Part shown: in pieces, positions 26,969 through 38,765 of the stretch | How the letters are laid out: every line of letters begins with the position of its first letter | How positions within the stretch are numbered: position 1 is the stretch's first letter | Source of the DNA: Tilletiaria anomala UBC 951 | Taxonomy: Eukaryota > Basidiomycota > Exobasidiomycetes > Georgefischeriales > Tilletiariaceae | Assembly (NCBI RefSeq): GCF_000711695.1 | Contig: NW_013547017.1 | Coordinates: 1 to 64,000, forward strand | Reading direction: 5' to 3' | DNA length: 64,000 nt | Made by a program: the position numbers and the translations under genes | Notes under the pieces: generated by a model | Seen by the model: only the letters and a program-made list of their open reading frames with translations | Databases searched by the model: none | What the model was told of the DNA's origin: nothing

Positions 26969-28521
26969 TTAAGATGTCCACAAACCGTACGGCGAGCCGG
27001 GAAACGTTTGCCACAGTCGGATGGTGCCTGGGCAAAGAAGCAAGAAGAGGAGTAGACTCACAAGGTCAGTCCAGCCGCGAAGGAGGCGTCCTAAAAGAGG
27101 ATCGAGTGGACACCCGTTACTCACCATCTTCACTCCCGCTCGCTGCCAGCTGGCCATCAGGCGAATAGCTGACGCAGTGCGCAGGTCCATGATGTCCTTT
27201 GTGGAGCTCCCTCTGCTCTCCGCTCTCGGCATCGTAGATGCGCACCCAGCCGTCCCCAACGGTTCCAGTCACGAAGCGATCCGCACGAATGGGATGGAGC
27301 GATGCAGAGGATGGCGCCTGGGGTAGGGTGTGCTTCCTGCGGACAGATCCACTAAAGGTTGAGGAGAAACGGTGGGTGGGTGTGTCAACTTACGTTCTTA
27401 CCTTCCATTTTGTACTGCAGTAACAGAGCCCTGAGGTCCGGTGCCCACACTCACTCTGCTGCGTTCAAGAAGAGGACATCTTTGCCGGAGGTAACGGAGA
27501 GAAGCTCCCCGAGGGCGCCAATGTTGCGCTCCATGGATGTGATGGGTTCGCTGAACTTGAGCTCGTGAGTAATGCCTAGTGTTCGCAGATCCCACCACCT
27601 GTTGCGAAGGCCGCGGTCAGCTTCCGAACGAGTAAAACTTGATCGCGTCATACAGGCCAAAGGGCCTCACCTCATGACTTTATCTTCGCCCGCACTGATG
27701 ATCGTATTTTCTTGAGGCCCTCGCCCCCAGACCACACTCTTGATAGTTCCCTCGTGCGCAAGAGACCCGCCGCTTGCTCTGAACTCTTGCGCCTCGGCTT
27801 CGGGGTTGCCCAAGTCGAACAAACGCAGCTTCTTTTCGTGCCCGCCCGTGATGATCCGCTGGCCTGGTGAATCGATTGCTGTGGCCCGGACAATGTGGTT
27901 GTGGGAGAAGGTGTGGAGGCACTGGCCAGAGTAGGTGTCCCAGACTTTGCTGTAAGGAGCAGGAAAGAGCACACGCGGTTAGATGCCATACGCCATAGAC
28001 TTCGCGCTTTCTCATACGTCAGGCTCACGCTGAGAAGTCCGCACTTCCTGTTACAGCCTTCGAAGCATCGCCACCCGACAGCCTTCCACTCCAGACTGCA
28101 CCCTTGTGACCTGAACCCCAACGCAAAGGCCGATTGATCCGTCAGTCTAGTTGAACATGAGCATGGATAGCGGAAAGTCATCCTTACCTAGAAAAGTTCC
28201 AATCCAATCTCCTAGCCAGTCTCGTAGCCTGCAGCAAATCAAGCGAAGGGAAAGTATCAGCATAAACGCATAAAAGCCGCGCGTTGCCGCAACATTTCGG
28301 CCGCGTGCTGGTGATCGCACATTGGGTTGCCGTCTTTGCAGCTCGAAAGCATTGTGTATGTGCCGTCATCTTGAAGGTCCGAAAATTCCAGATGCACGAC
28401 CGGCCTGGTGTGGCCCGAGCACGTCAAGGGTACAGACTGACAGGGAGGTTGTCAGCGGCGAACTTGGAGCCAGGCGTAAAGGTGGTGTGCGAAGACTCAC
28501 TTTTGGTACAGGAGCGGCCAT
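26969..28521 (-). CDS. STRAP-type WD40 repeat protein
   Basis: Eight exons (28521-28501, 28436-28321, 28228-28188, 28110-28029, 27949-27671, 27598-27455, 27351-27125, 27027-26969) give 322 residues; every phase matches. The product starts MAAPVPKSVPLTCSGHTRPV and contains WD40 blades such as SSCKDGNPMLRDWLGDWIGT, GHKGAVWSGRL, AKVWDTYSGQCLHTFSHNHI, TGGHEKKLRLFDL and SGSEDGTIRLWQT, ending FPGSPYGLWTS. Human STRAP (350 residues) has the same order, including the short tail after the last blade. STRAP binds the SMN complex and Unr and is a scaffold in RNA and signalling work in animals; the fungal role is less clear. It is also related to eIF3i, but the GNPMLRDWLGDWIGTF and LWQT-YGLW signatures favour STRAP. 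With seven introns in 1.55 kb it is the most intron-dense gene here. Confidence 0.92.
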
Positions 28522-29742
28522 GATCCGGAGCTCTTCTAAGAGGTTTTTTCCCGACCCAGTGAAGATGCTTTGAAAGTTTTTGCAAGAAAAATAGCTTCGC
28601 AAACGAGTGGGCAGAGGCGTCGGTGTCGGTGAACAGAACCTATTGCTGTCTCGCTGACGCAACTCGCAGCGTGTGCGTTTTGGTTGACAAAAGGAGAGGG
28701 AGAGTGTGCAATTCACACGCTTGTGGACGATTGGGGCCTTCAGTGAGAGACCCTGCGTATTTGAGAGTTCCGTGGGTGCCGGATAATGTGTTGGAATGTC
28801 GAATGCTTGGTCGTAACAAATGAGAACGGATTTTGTCGTGATCAAGGCTAGCAGGTCGATCGATTCTGTTGAAAGTGGGAACAATGCAAGCTGATTGGCG
28901 TTGTCGTCTATTCTCTCTCAAATGAGCAATCTGATGTTCTTCTGCTCACAGCTTACGCGTGTGTTGCGCTTCCCAAGCTGCCCTGCAAGCTTGCTTCAGA
29001 CGGCAACAAGTGCTTGCGCTGCTCATCAAGATTGCACCAACGAAAGGAAGAACATCGACGGCCAAGGGAATGGGAGAGAACTCTCGAATCTCGGCGCCGC
29101 CGGCTGAGTTCAGAGACTCCACTCATGACAGCGCTAGGCTGAATGAAAGAACCCTACATCAACCTGTCCGCATGTGCTCATTGAGCAGCGGGATGCATTG
29201 GGCAGCATGATCTCTTAGATCTTCGTCAACGATCGCTCAACATCTCAACTCTCATCAATCTCTTAAGTTCTCAAATGATGTACTCAAGCGGCCAGGAATC
29301 GAGTGGATATCCGTTAACTGAAGCTGCCAAACCCAAATTCAATCCCGATCTGCTCGCATGCTATGGTGCAAGGTAGCCCGTCCTCTTCGCCGAACCATCC
29401 ATCCCGGGACTTTCCATTTCTGGAACTGCGATGAAGATGGGCAGGCTGGGGGATTCTCAGTTGCCTTCTTTCGGCATTGAGATGCGAGCAGAGAGCGCCA
29501 TTCTCATCAGTACCAATGGAAGCAGTATCTACATGGGCCACAACTTCCGCAATGTTGAACTGGAAGTCTTTCTACATGCAGAAGCCGAGCTAAGAATCTG
29601 GCTTGAATACCGAATCAATCCTGCAATGCAAGCCGGCCATACCAACCGGTGTTGCTCATGTCAGGTGTAATTCTGAGCGTCTGCTATGCTACTGCATGTG
29701 TCTCATATTGATCTGCATGCTAAGATGGAAGGTAGGAGAGTG
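28522..29742. other. Intergenic region, 1.2 kb
   Basis: Between the start of the STRAP-type gene and the stop of ATG11 (same strand). No coding frame supported. The left part should hold the STRAP promoter and the right part the ATG11 3' UTR. Confidence 0.4.
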
Positions 29743-32700
29743 CTATGCGAAGCGCCGGAGAAGGTCACTTGCCGACGGTTGAGAGTCATAGCTTCCGACT
29801 GTGAAGCCCTCCTTCCTGGACACGGAAGTTCCGGACGCCGATGAGCCTGTTCTTCGGCCAGTCATCCTACCGATCGTCTGAGCTGCAAATGAATTTCGGC
29901 TAGCCGATGGTGCAAGCGAGCTCTTGGACATGTACGATCTTCCAATGGTCATGGTTGATGAAGCGCCTTGTAGCTTTGATTGCGCTTCTGAGGTTGTGGC
30001 ATCAAGGGATCCAGCGCTACGAGGGCTGCCGTACGATGAGCCCGTTGCAGCGACGAGGTCCGCAAGTGGCTGAGCGCCTCTCGGTATGCTAAACGCTGCA
30101 GTGGGCGGTGACCTTGACTCTGGACTTGAACGCTCTCTCCAGGAAGCGGAGGAGCCAAACCGTCGAGAGGCAGTTCCCAAGCCAGGGGCCAGATTCAGCC
30201 GCGCTGAGCCGCTGCGGATGAGATCTGGGCCTTGAATCGTTGAAGTCGGCGGACTCGAGGAAAAGGGGTTGCCGATGCCTTCAGAAGCTATTGCATTGCG
30301 GATCTTTTGCTGTGCGATATCATCTACGCCATTTGCATCCGGAGCTGCATGGGATGTTCGTGGCCGGTCGAACGCAGGTACCGCATTGATCTCTAACGGG
30401 CGATTCAGTCCTTCGACTCCGCCCTTCTTCATTGACTTCGTCAGCGCAGGAGTTGTGGTGCGGGAGTTGGCTTGCAAAGTCCTTGCCAATCCAGATTTCC
30501 GTTGCTGCAGTACGAAAGGACTGCCAGGGCCGGGGCGGTGCTCGGGAGACATGTTCAACTCATCCAAAGGGCTACCGTCGAGTGTTTCAGTTGGTACCGC
30601 GGAAGCTGATGGTTCTGCACCAAGGACAGCGTTCTTCGACGTAGCTTGGGGCATGGATACTGAGCGTGCCGACGTTGGTGGCCGTTCTTTCGAATTGCCA
30701 CGGCTCGAGACTACCTCCGAACCTTGACGCGACCTGATGTTTGCAACTTCAGGAGAGCCAATGTACTCTTGAACGTCCAACATGTAGAATTTGACACCAG
30801 GTGTGAGCTTGTACGGATTCGTCGTCTCATCCGCAGCATTCACCACCTGACCCTTGATGTTCATGATCTTCCCCACTAGCCATTGCTTCGTTTTGACCTG
30901 TTCAGCCAAGGCGCCGTCGATGTGCATGAAAAAGTGGGGGAAGCCTATATTGAATGCCGCCCAAGTCTTTGTCTCACTCGAATCTCTCGTTGGCAGGAAC
31001 AAAGCAAGGTCTCCGATTTGAAAGTTGGCGAAAGCGATGCGTTCGCCCTTGAGACGGTCATAATTGTCCTTCAAAGTCTTATAAGCTTTGGCCCATTTCT
31101 TGACTAGCTTCACAAGAGATTCCAGCTTCGTCTTCGCTTCGTCATGGATATCCTTGGGACTGACGAGTCGTAAGACCTTGAGGAGATCCTCACCAGATGA
31201 TTGGTCTGCATCTTCGACCTGGAACGCGTCCAAAGCTTCTTGCCTCTCGAGTTCCTCCGAAGAGGTAAGACGAGTTTGCATGGTTGCCAGCTTCTCTTCG
31301 GCCAAAGCTGCCGATCTCGACGACAAGGCAGGCATGCTTCTGACAGTCTCCCGTACGTGTAGCATTTGTATCGTCCACCCTCGGGCTTGAGCAATGAGGT
31401 CGCCGTTGATCCGCTGCAGAGCAACTCGTGCCGACTCCGCCTCCGCTGCAAGTTCCTTGGCCGCTTCTGTTTCTTTGATCATCTTCTCATGGCTGTCATC
31501 GGCAGAGTCAAGCTGACCCCGGACAACATCCATTGCCTCTTGCTTGACCTCCAGCTCTTGACGAAGCAGGTGAACTTCCCTCGAACTACTGTCCAGTGCC
31601 TCCTTGGCTTCTTGGAGATGAGCTTCCATATCCTTCAGCTTCTCTTCCAGAATGGCGCGATCTCCATCAGCTTCGGCACGCTGCGTTCTTATGAGCTTGT
31701 CTCGAGAAGCTTCGGCTTCCAAGAGCGCGTCTCTGGCCTGATGACACTCATGCCGAGCTTGTGCAAGCTGATCATTGAGCTCGCTGATCCTTTCCTGTGC
31801 CTTGTGAATCTCCTTCTCTGCAGAGCTCCCTTGACTCAAGAGTCCTTCAATCCGGCTTGTCGCATCATGCTGCGCAGCACGGGCATCCTCGAGCTCCGCC
31901 TGCACATCAACAAGGTGGCTTTCGAGCTCATGAATTCTGTCCGCATCCTCCTCAGCCTGTTGCCGAGCATCTAGCTCGGCTCTACGATGCTCTTCCAGCT
32001 CTTTTCGTAGGTTTGTTACCTCATCGACGAGGTTGAGACGTCGCGCCTCTGCTGTGTCACCGTCAGCCTTGAGATTGTGGACTTCCGCCTGGGCTTGCTC
32101 AAGCTCCGCTCTTTTGAGCGAAAGCTGGCGACGCTCTTGGATGAGTTGCTCGTTTACGTCCTGTTTTGCCCGATCGATTTCCTGGAGCTCAGCCCGATGC
32201 GCTTCCCGTAAATTGTTCAGAGCCGCGACATGTTCCTTGCGCATAGAGTCAAACTTCTGCCGCACTGCCGCTCCCGAGGCCCTCAGCCTCCCTTTCCGTG
32301 TGTCGAGCTGCTCAGAATTGTCCGTCTGCTCCTCTTCACTGTCGATCACCCAGTTTAAACCCTTGAGCAAATGCTGCTCGACCATATGTTCGAATGCATC
32401 ATCAATTGAATCCAGCTCGTCGACCAGGCTTTGGAGCGCTTTCTTCACGTCCCCTGTGTTGCTCTTTCTCTTTCCTTTTCGAGCAAGTGCAGACGCTATC
32501 CCGGGTCGGTCCTGGACCCTGCTGTCTGACTCTGTTAACTGCTGTTCGATACTGTCAAGCAAATGTAGAATCGTGTCGATGTCTTTGCGGTCGAGTAAGA
32601 CAGAGAGCTCAGACCTTGAGGTGCCGCTGGTTGTGATGTCCAGACTCGGCGGTTGGCTGTTCATGCTGCGCACTTCAAAGGGGAGGAGACCTTGCACGTC

Positions 32701-34268
32701 TGACTTGTACGTGGCGCGGAGATCCTTGTCTTTCAATCCGAGCTTGGACATGAGCTCCGCCAACGCTTGCGACTTGTCCAGGAAGTAATCTGCGAACTCA
32801 CGCCGCCGCACAATTTCGACAATCGTCGCTCCGTAAGCCCAAAGCATGTTCTTCAACCGCTGAAGATGCTTGAAGCCGTCGACTTTATTAGAGCGAAAGT
32901 CCGAGTCGACAGCAGCGAGCGCAGCGCCAAAGTCAGCATACTCGGATTGAAGCACACTAATGCGATTTAGAATGTCCAAGCCTCGATACCGCGCTTCGTT
33001 CAGCTCTGCCGTCAGTCTTCGGACACATTCTCGCGCTACCTCATCCAGCAGAAGGATCTCTTGGGCGCCAGCCGCAATTTTCTCGAAGGTCGCATTATCA
33101 AGCTTGTCTGCTACGGGCCATCCATGAGCGTCCGGTGAGCATTCCTGTTCGATGAAGGTGGCGAGCTCCTCGGCGCGTGCGGAAGCTTGAAGGGATTCCT
33201 CCAAGGTCTCCGTGGCAAATTGAGATGCACCTGGTTCTGCGTCCTCTTGCAAAAAGGTAGTCTGCTCGTTGAGCTTCCGCACGTCTGCTTCCAGCTGCGA
33301 AACGCGGTCGCGAAGCTCGTTGTACAACCTGGTGCACGAATCTGCGACCGCTTTCATCTTGTTCGGATTGATCCAATAGCCGAGTGTGCGCTCCGTCCTT
33401 GCAGACTTTGATGAATCGCTGTTGGAAGGTGGAAGCAAGGCTTGGTTGACGGGGACCATGTTGAGGACTTGTAAGTCTCGTTCGTGCCCTTCAATCAAGC
33501 CTTGCATACGGTCAAGTTCCTTTGCCGCTGTTTTACTCAGGGCATCCGAGCCTCTCTCAATGCTCGAAGCATGTAGTAGCAGATTGAGTAGAGCAATATG
33601 CATGCTGCGCCGAATGACTTGTACGTGCGAGAAGAGCTGTTGAGCGTGGGAGGTGTGACTGTAGATCGTCATTGTCGTTGCATTGCTCCATGCGATCAAA
33701 GCCTCCAATGAGCGGGGCGTTGGCGGGTGGATCACTTCAAAGGCTAAGAATCGATGCAAACATCATTTCAGAGACCGCTGCTCCAACATGAACTATGAGA
33801 GGGGAGCTCACCATCAACTGGCGGCTCGATCACTACCTGCTCTGCCATGTCCTGAGCCAGGACGTCTGGTTCCGCGTATAGATAATCGCGATTGAAAATG
33901 AAGAACTCCTAATTATTTTTAAAAGTTCCAAAAAGGACACATTATGAGCTTAGACCAGCTACAGCATCATGTCGCAGCGACTCACAGCATCTGTTGCGGA
34001 CTCCTCGGTATGACCCAGGAGCAGTTGGAAAACATCTTCGTTCAATTGTTGACCTTGGTCAGTCATGCATATGATCGAGTCCGCAATCGTCCCTGTCGCA
34101 AGAGAAAAGCAGTCTACCAGATCCTCGAGACTTTTGGACGGTCATGTCAGACCCTGTCAGGGAGCAGTTCAGCATGTATGGTGTTCCGCGCAAGACTCAC
34201 GTATGAAACTGTTTGAAAGCCTGATTGACCTCGATGGTCTGCCCGTCATGTGCCTTGAAGATCTTCAT
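29743..34268 (-). CDS. ATG11: Autophagy scaffold protein Atg11
   Basis: Four exons (34268-34201, 34130-33986, 33908-33812, 33743-29743) give 1436 residues. The N-terminus MKIFKAHDGQTIEVNQAFKQ followed by FHTLEDLVDCFSLATGTIAD and EFFIFNRDYLYAEPDV is the ubiquitin-like start known from Atg11/FIP200. The middle (about residues 560-1000) is a long heptad-rich coiled coil. Near residues 1000-1110 the Atg11 C-terminal domain is clear: IAFANFQIGDLALFLPTRD, FPHFFMHIDG, KQWLVGKIMNIKGQVV and FYMLDVQEYIG. The last 250 residues are Ser/Pro-rich and disordered. Atg11 links cargo receptors to the Atg1 kinase in selective autophagy (Cvt pathway, mitophagy, pexophagy). The first intron's acceptor was chosen at AAAAG|TCTCGAGG, the only one that keeps frame. 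The gene starts head-to-head with mL38. Confidence 0.95.
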
Positions 34269-34901
34269 TTTCGCGATCCCAAATTCAGCTGCCTTCAGAC
34301 CTTCGATCAAGCTTGCCAACCTCTTGAGCGATGGTGAGCGCAGTGCTCAGTTCCGTGATTTGCAAAGGTTATAAGCTAAGGTGGCGGTGTCAAGTACGCG
34401 TCACTTCGCGTCAAGCGGTCCCGAGTTTGGGCCCCCGAGCGTTGGGATTTGTACCAGCATGCCGCCTTCCTCCGACCGATTCTGTGCGTGCGCGGTCCCC
34501 AGCAAGAACGATGAGAATTGTTCCGTGCCGTTACTGGGCCCCTCATAGCCCGAGCTATCTTGTGACGAATACATGGCTGCGACCGGTGTGCTACCAGTTG
34601 AGCAATTGAGCTCCGGGCTCTGAGCAAGCGCAATGTGCGGCTGAGAGCGGAGTCATGAATGATGGAACTCGGCGACTAACGTTAGGGATCAATGACCTGA
34701 TCGGCATCTTTGCAACGTTCACTTGTTTTTTAAAAGATTTTTTTGTTCTTCTTTGACAGGCGTCTCTCCAAACTCCGATGTCTTGGACATGCTTGGATCA
34801 CGCGGGACCGCTGATCTTCTTCGTGGAATACTACGTTGGGAGCACCTGATAGCTGGTGAGCAAAGCAAGCACCTAAAGGAGAGGTGAAAGCAACAGATAA
34901 A
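34269..34901. promoter_or_regulatory. Shared promoter region of ATG11 and mL38
   Basis: A 633-nt gap between two divergent starts, so it must carry both promoters unless an unseen gene lies here. A/T runs occur near 34728-34750 (TTTTTTAAAAGATTTTTTTG). No coding frame or RNA gene supported. Confidence 0.5.
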
Positions 34902-36401
34902 ATGCTTAGAAGTTCTTCCACCCGCCTCGCGCTCCGCGAATGCTGTCGCGGGGTCACTGGGGGCAGGGGGCGGCAGTTCGCTTCGGCGATGGTGACCAAC
35001 CGCACCGCTTCCTCTTCGGCTGCTACTTCTCAGTCACACGACCCATCTACGCCATCCTCGTCAGCAGGCGCAAGTGGCGCGTCGTCCTCAGCAGCATGGA
35101 TGCGACCGATACCGCCTGGTGTCGAACCGGCGTACGACGAGGCGCTCGCTTACCTCTCGCAGTACCAGCGTGAAAAGCGAGGACAGGTGGAAGGTCTCAA
35201 GAAGGAAGCAGTTTCTAGTAGGGGTAGCCCTGAAGCAGTGAATAACCTTCAGATGCAAATCGAGGAGCTCGAGATTGTTGCAGAACTTGACGATCCACAA
35301 GTCAGGTGGGACTTCGAAAATGGCAAGAGTGAGTCATTCTCATACGCTTATATGCTACGAGACACTGATGTTCTGTGCGCATTTGCATGTGCAGTTGACA
35401 TGTCTCGTCCGGTCCACCGCTATTTGCGCGAACAGGCATGGCGCCGAGTATCCACTGCCTCGATGTCTGCCAACCCGTCACCGGCTGCTGAGGCCGGCCC
35501 TCTCAGAAAACTGACCGAGCGTTGCAAGCTCATGCGCGTCGTGCCGGACGTCGTGCCATATGTCACCCCTTCGGCGGATTTGCAAGTCTTCTTTGGCGAG
35601 GGCGCAGGATATGGCGACCATGGTGGAAACGGTGGAGAGGTGCTAGCTGGCGTCTTTCTTGATGCAGATGTGGTGTGTACATGCATTCCGTCGCAAACAC
35701 GTCCTGAGGGGACTTGCTGACGCCCCCCCAAAAAAAACCCTCGTTAAAGACGCTGGAGAAACCTCGACTGGAAGCGACAGCATTCCACACCGATGAGCGA
35801 CTCTACACTATCCTAATGGTCGATCCGGATTCCCCTGACGAATTTGAAGCGACTTTTCAGCCATACGCGCACTGGCTGCTCGAAGACGTTCCATTGAGTG
35901 CGACGCGCTCGTCGATCGATTACAACACGAGTGTGCGCGAGATCTTGCCGTATGTTCCTCCTCATCCTCAACGTGGAACGCCGTACCATCGCTACGTCAC
36001 GCTCCTACTCACCGAGGCGCCGGAGGCGAACAGCTCAAATTCAGACGCAGCCCCAGCCCCCTCTACGCCTGTCTCTGAAGTCGCTCGACATGGCTTCAGC
36101 GTCAGCGAATATATGGCTCGTCGGAACCTCCATGTCGCCGGAATTCACTTCTGGCGCGAGGAATGGAAGCAAGGCCGTACAAGTGCAGCGGTGAAGAAGG
36201 TATACTCTGAAATCCTGAGTAAGTACAATTGCAAAGGGAGTTGGTTACTCTGCGCTTCCGCTAATCCAAATGCGCATAACACTTCTGCGACTGTGCTGCG
36301 CAGAACAACCCGAACCAACCTATGCCAAGCCGCTGAAGCCCGATCCTTACAAGGATGAGGTCGCAGGAGATGCGTCAAGCCGGTACTTTTCATCGCAGTA
36401 G
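34902..36401 (+). CDS. Mitochondrial ribosomal protein mL38 (PEBP fold)
   Basis: Four exons (34902-35328, 35395-35672, 35750-36218, 36304-36401) give 423 residues. The N-terminus MLRSSSTRLALRECCRG is Arg/Ser-rich without acids, as in mitochondrial presequences. The middle has the mL38-specific helix WDFENGKIDMSRPVHRYLRE. The rest is a PEBP-like domain with GVFLDADVTLEKPRLEAT, TDERLYTILMVDPDSPD, YAHWLLEDVPLS, PYVPPHPQRGTPYHRYVTLL and GIHFWREEWK, ending DEVAGDASSRYFSSQ. In the yeast mitoribosome this protein (MRPL35) sits in the large subunit near the central protuberance. The PEBP pocket motif DPDSP is kept, although ligand binding is not known for the ribosomal form. Intron 2 carries a C7A8 run (35723-35737). 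Confidence 0.94.
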
Positions 36402-38765
36402 GTTTTTAGCAGGCGAATGTAAGCTTTCAAGTTTATCAGGCAAAGCCCTTGTCATTTGCTGTCCAATCTCTATCTCGGCGAGGAAGTGGGTCTGGAACAT
36501 CGAGGTCTCTCAATGGACACAACTGAAATGCACCAGCGTTGTACACATGCCTCTCCTTGGTAAACGCCTCGTGCAACGATTTGACAAACAAGTGACATCT
36601 TCGCCGCCAACTTTTCGCATGGCTGCCTCAGGCGCTCGGCACGGTGCCTAAGGGAGAAAGAGGACGCCTATCTGCTGATGAGCACTCTGACCTACTGAAA
36701 GCTTTACGGCGTGTTATTCTACCTTTGAAGCCTGTATTGTAGCGAACGAGAGCTGCTCTCGGGCCTTGACTCAGAAACCACCTCGCAAGAAGAAGAAAAA
36801 TGAAAAAGACAGGATCTGCGGGGACAAGCGAGAGGCTTGTAGAGCGACCATCAGTCTTTATCAATGCCCGGACCACTCCGGCTGATTTGCGTTCCCAAAT
36901 GGATATTCAGTCTGAGCGTGACCCAAAGCTTGCATGAAGTGCAGCGGACGAGCATAACGTTCGGACTGAGCAGTCTCTAATAGAGGAGTGATCCGAGAGC
37001 CCAGGTTGGAGTGGCGGCGGCGGCCATTTCGGGGTATCCATGCATATATTATGCATGTACATTTTTCTCGCTCGCACGCTTTGACTCTGGCCCATCGATG
37101 CTGGCGCCATCATCGCGATTCCAGCAGGTCGGTTGCTGGAGAACCGAGTATGTCCCTCTTTCTCTTCAGAGTCCAGATGCCACGTCATCCAATACGGTTG
37201 CGTTGCAGGCCACATTTGTACACGAAGCGTCGTTCCTTCGCGGTCTTGCGCTTATTTGGGGCAGTCACATTCATCGCTCATCGCTTGTAACTCCTCGCTC
37301 TCCACATCAGCGACTCATCGCACTTGGCAGCAAGCGACGGACCCGACGACCCGAGATGGCTTTCTCGGGCACGCGGCGGCAACATCTGGGGACCTTCACG
37401 TCGGACTCGTTACCGATCGCCGCGAGACACGACGGTATGCAGAGGTCAGTGCTCTGAAAAAGTTCATCTCGGAGTTCAGCACATCAGCGCTCCACATCCT
37501 CGCCGGCCACTGCATACTGCCGCCGGTCGATCGCGTCACTGCTTCCCTTGCTGCATGAAAGTCGCCACATTCTCAGACGCGTTCCTGCTCCGCATTTCTG
37601 CTGAAGCAAGGCAGTGGGTGAGAGGCAGAGTGTGTGAGAAGATAATAATAATCTCACCACCTCAGACACGGCTCCCCCCGCACGGGCTCAGCCTGTGATG
37701 CCGTCCCTGTTCTTTCTTTTCACGGGGCAGTTCATTTTCTCTCATCCCATCTTTTCACAGCGCGCGCTGTGCCAGCTGGTGCCCCCCCCACTGCCACTGC
37801 CCCCGCCACTGCTACCCCCACAGGCGCTTGATCTCCCCAACGCAGCACACAGCAAGCCGCTAGATCAATCATATCGACTTCTGCAATATCCAGCCGGACT
37901 CAAAGCCACTCTCAAGGTCAGCTGCAGGACATTGGCTTGGGAACTCTGCTTCTTGAAGTCTGATCGACCTTCCTTCCACCTCGCGAGCACACGCGCGGGA
38001 GAGCGGACGAGCTCTGCGACGAGGGAACGGTCACAGACGGCAGCTACTTCGTGTCACTACCTTTTTGTTAACGCTTGCGGGACACAGCCACGGGTGAGTG
38101 AGCGTCGATGCGTTTCTCCGACCTGCTCGACACGTCTCTCACGAGCCCAGTGTTGGGACGATGCGACATGGCGGATGGATTTCAGTGAGAAGAACATGGA
38201 ACGGTCCAGTGGTTCAGATTTGTGTCGGTATGAAGGGACATTCGGCAGCATGGGTCGAAACCATCCTGCACAGCATAGGGCAACATAGAGCAGAAAGAGA
38301 GGGTTTCTGGGCAGAGAACTTGTCAAATGCGAAGCGAAAATCCTTCTGGTTCGGCTGACCTGAGTCATTATCTGATTTTTTTATGCGTCTCATGTTCAAA
38401 TTGTTGTCTTGTGTCGCCTTCGCAGGCATCTTGCCTTGGAAGCCAAAAGTAGCTGCTGGGCGGCTTGGCCACCGATAAACCCAACTTACCCTTCACGGAT
38501 GCACGGAACCGCGTCTGCGGTATGTCACTCGCTTGATAGAGCCGTGAATGACCCGTTTCATCACTGCTGCATCCCTGACCAGGGTGCTCAATTGCACGGA
38601 GCTCTGAGGCACCGTGTCCTACGCTCGCACAGCCGGCACTGCAACATCCGCCGTAAGCTTATTCCAGCCCACATTCTTTGGCGACCCTCGGCCTACATGC
38701 CACATGTGTGTCAGCAGGGCTGACCCTAGCAAACTCACGTAAAAAGCCTGAGTGGCGGTCTGCAC
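36402..38765. other. Long upstream region of the 1809-residue protein gene
   Basis: About 2.4 kb. Overlapping frames of 100-200 codons appear but show no domain and poor composition. 37680-37850 is strongly pyrimidine-rich on the plus strand with C runs, and a consensus donor (GTGAGTGAG, about 38093) is followed by possible acceptors before 38766, which fits a long leader with a 5' UTR intron. A further upstream coding exon is not excluded. Confidence 0.4.

Noticed and set aside
31366-32788. Long plus-strand frames (200-250 codons) opposite ATG11
   Set aside because: They are shadows of the coiled-coil coding strand; Leu/Ser-rich reverse reading of Glu/Lys/Gln codons explains them.
34376-34633. 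tRNA-like A-box and B-box words on the minus strand (TTGCTCAACTGG, GGTACAAATCC)
   Set aside because: The D, anticodon and T stems do not pair and the spacing is wrong, so no tRNA can be folded by hand. tRNAscan-SE would settle it.
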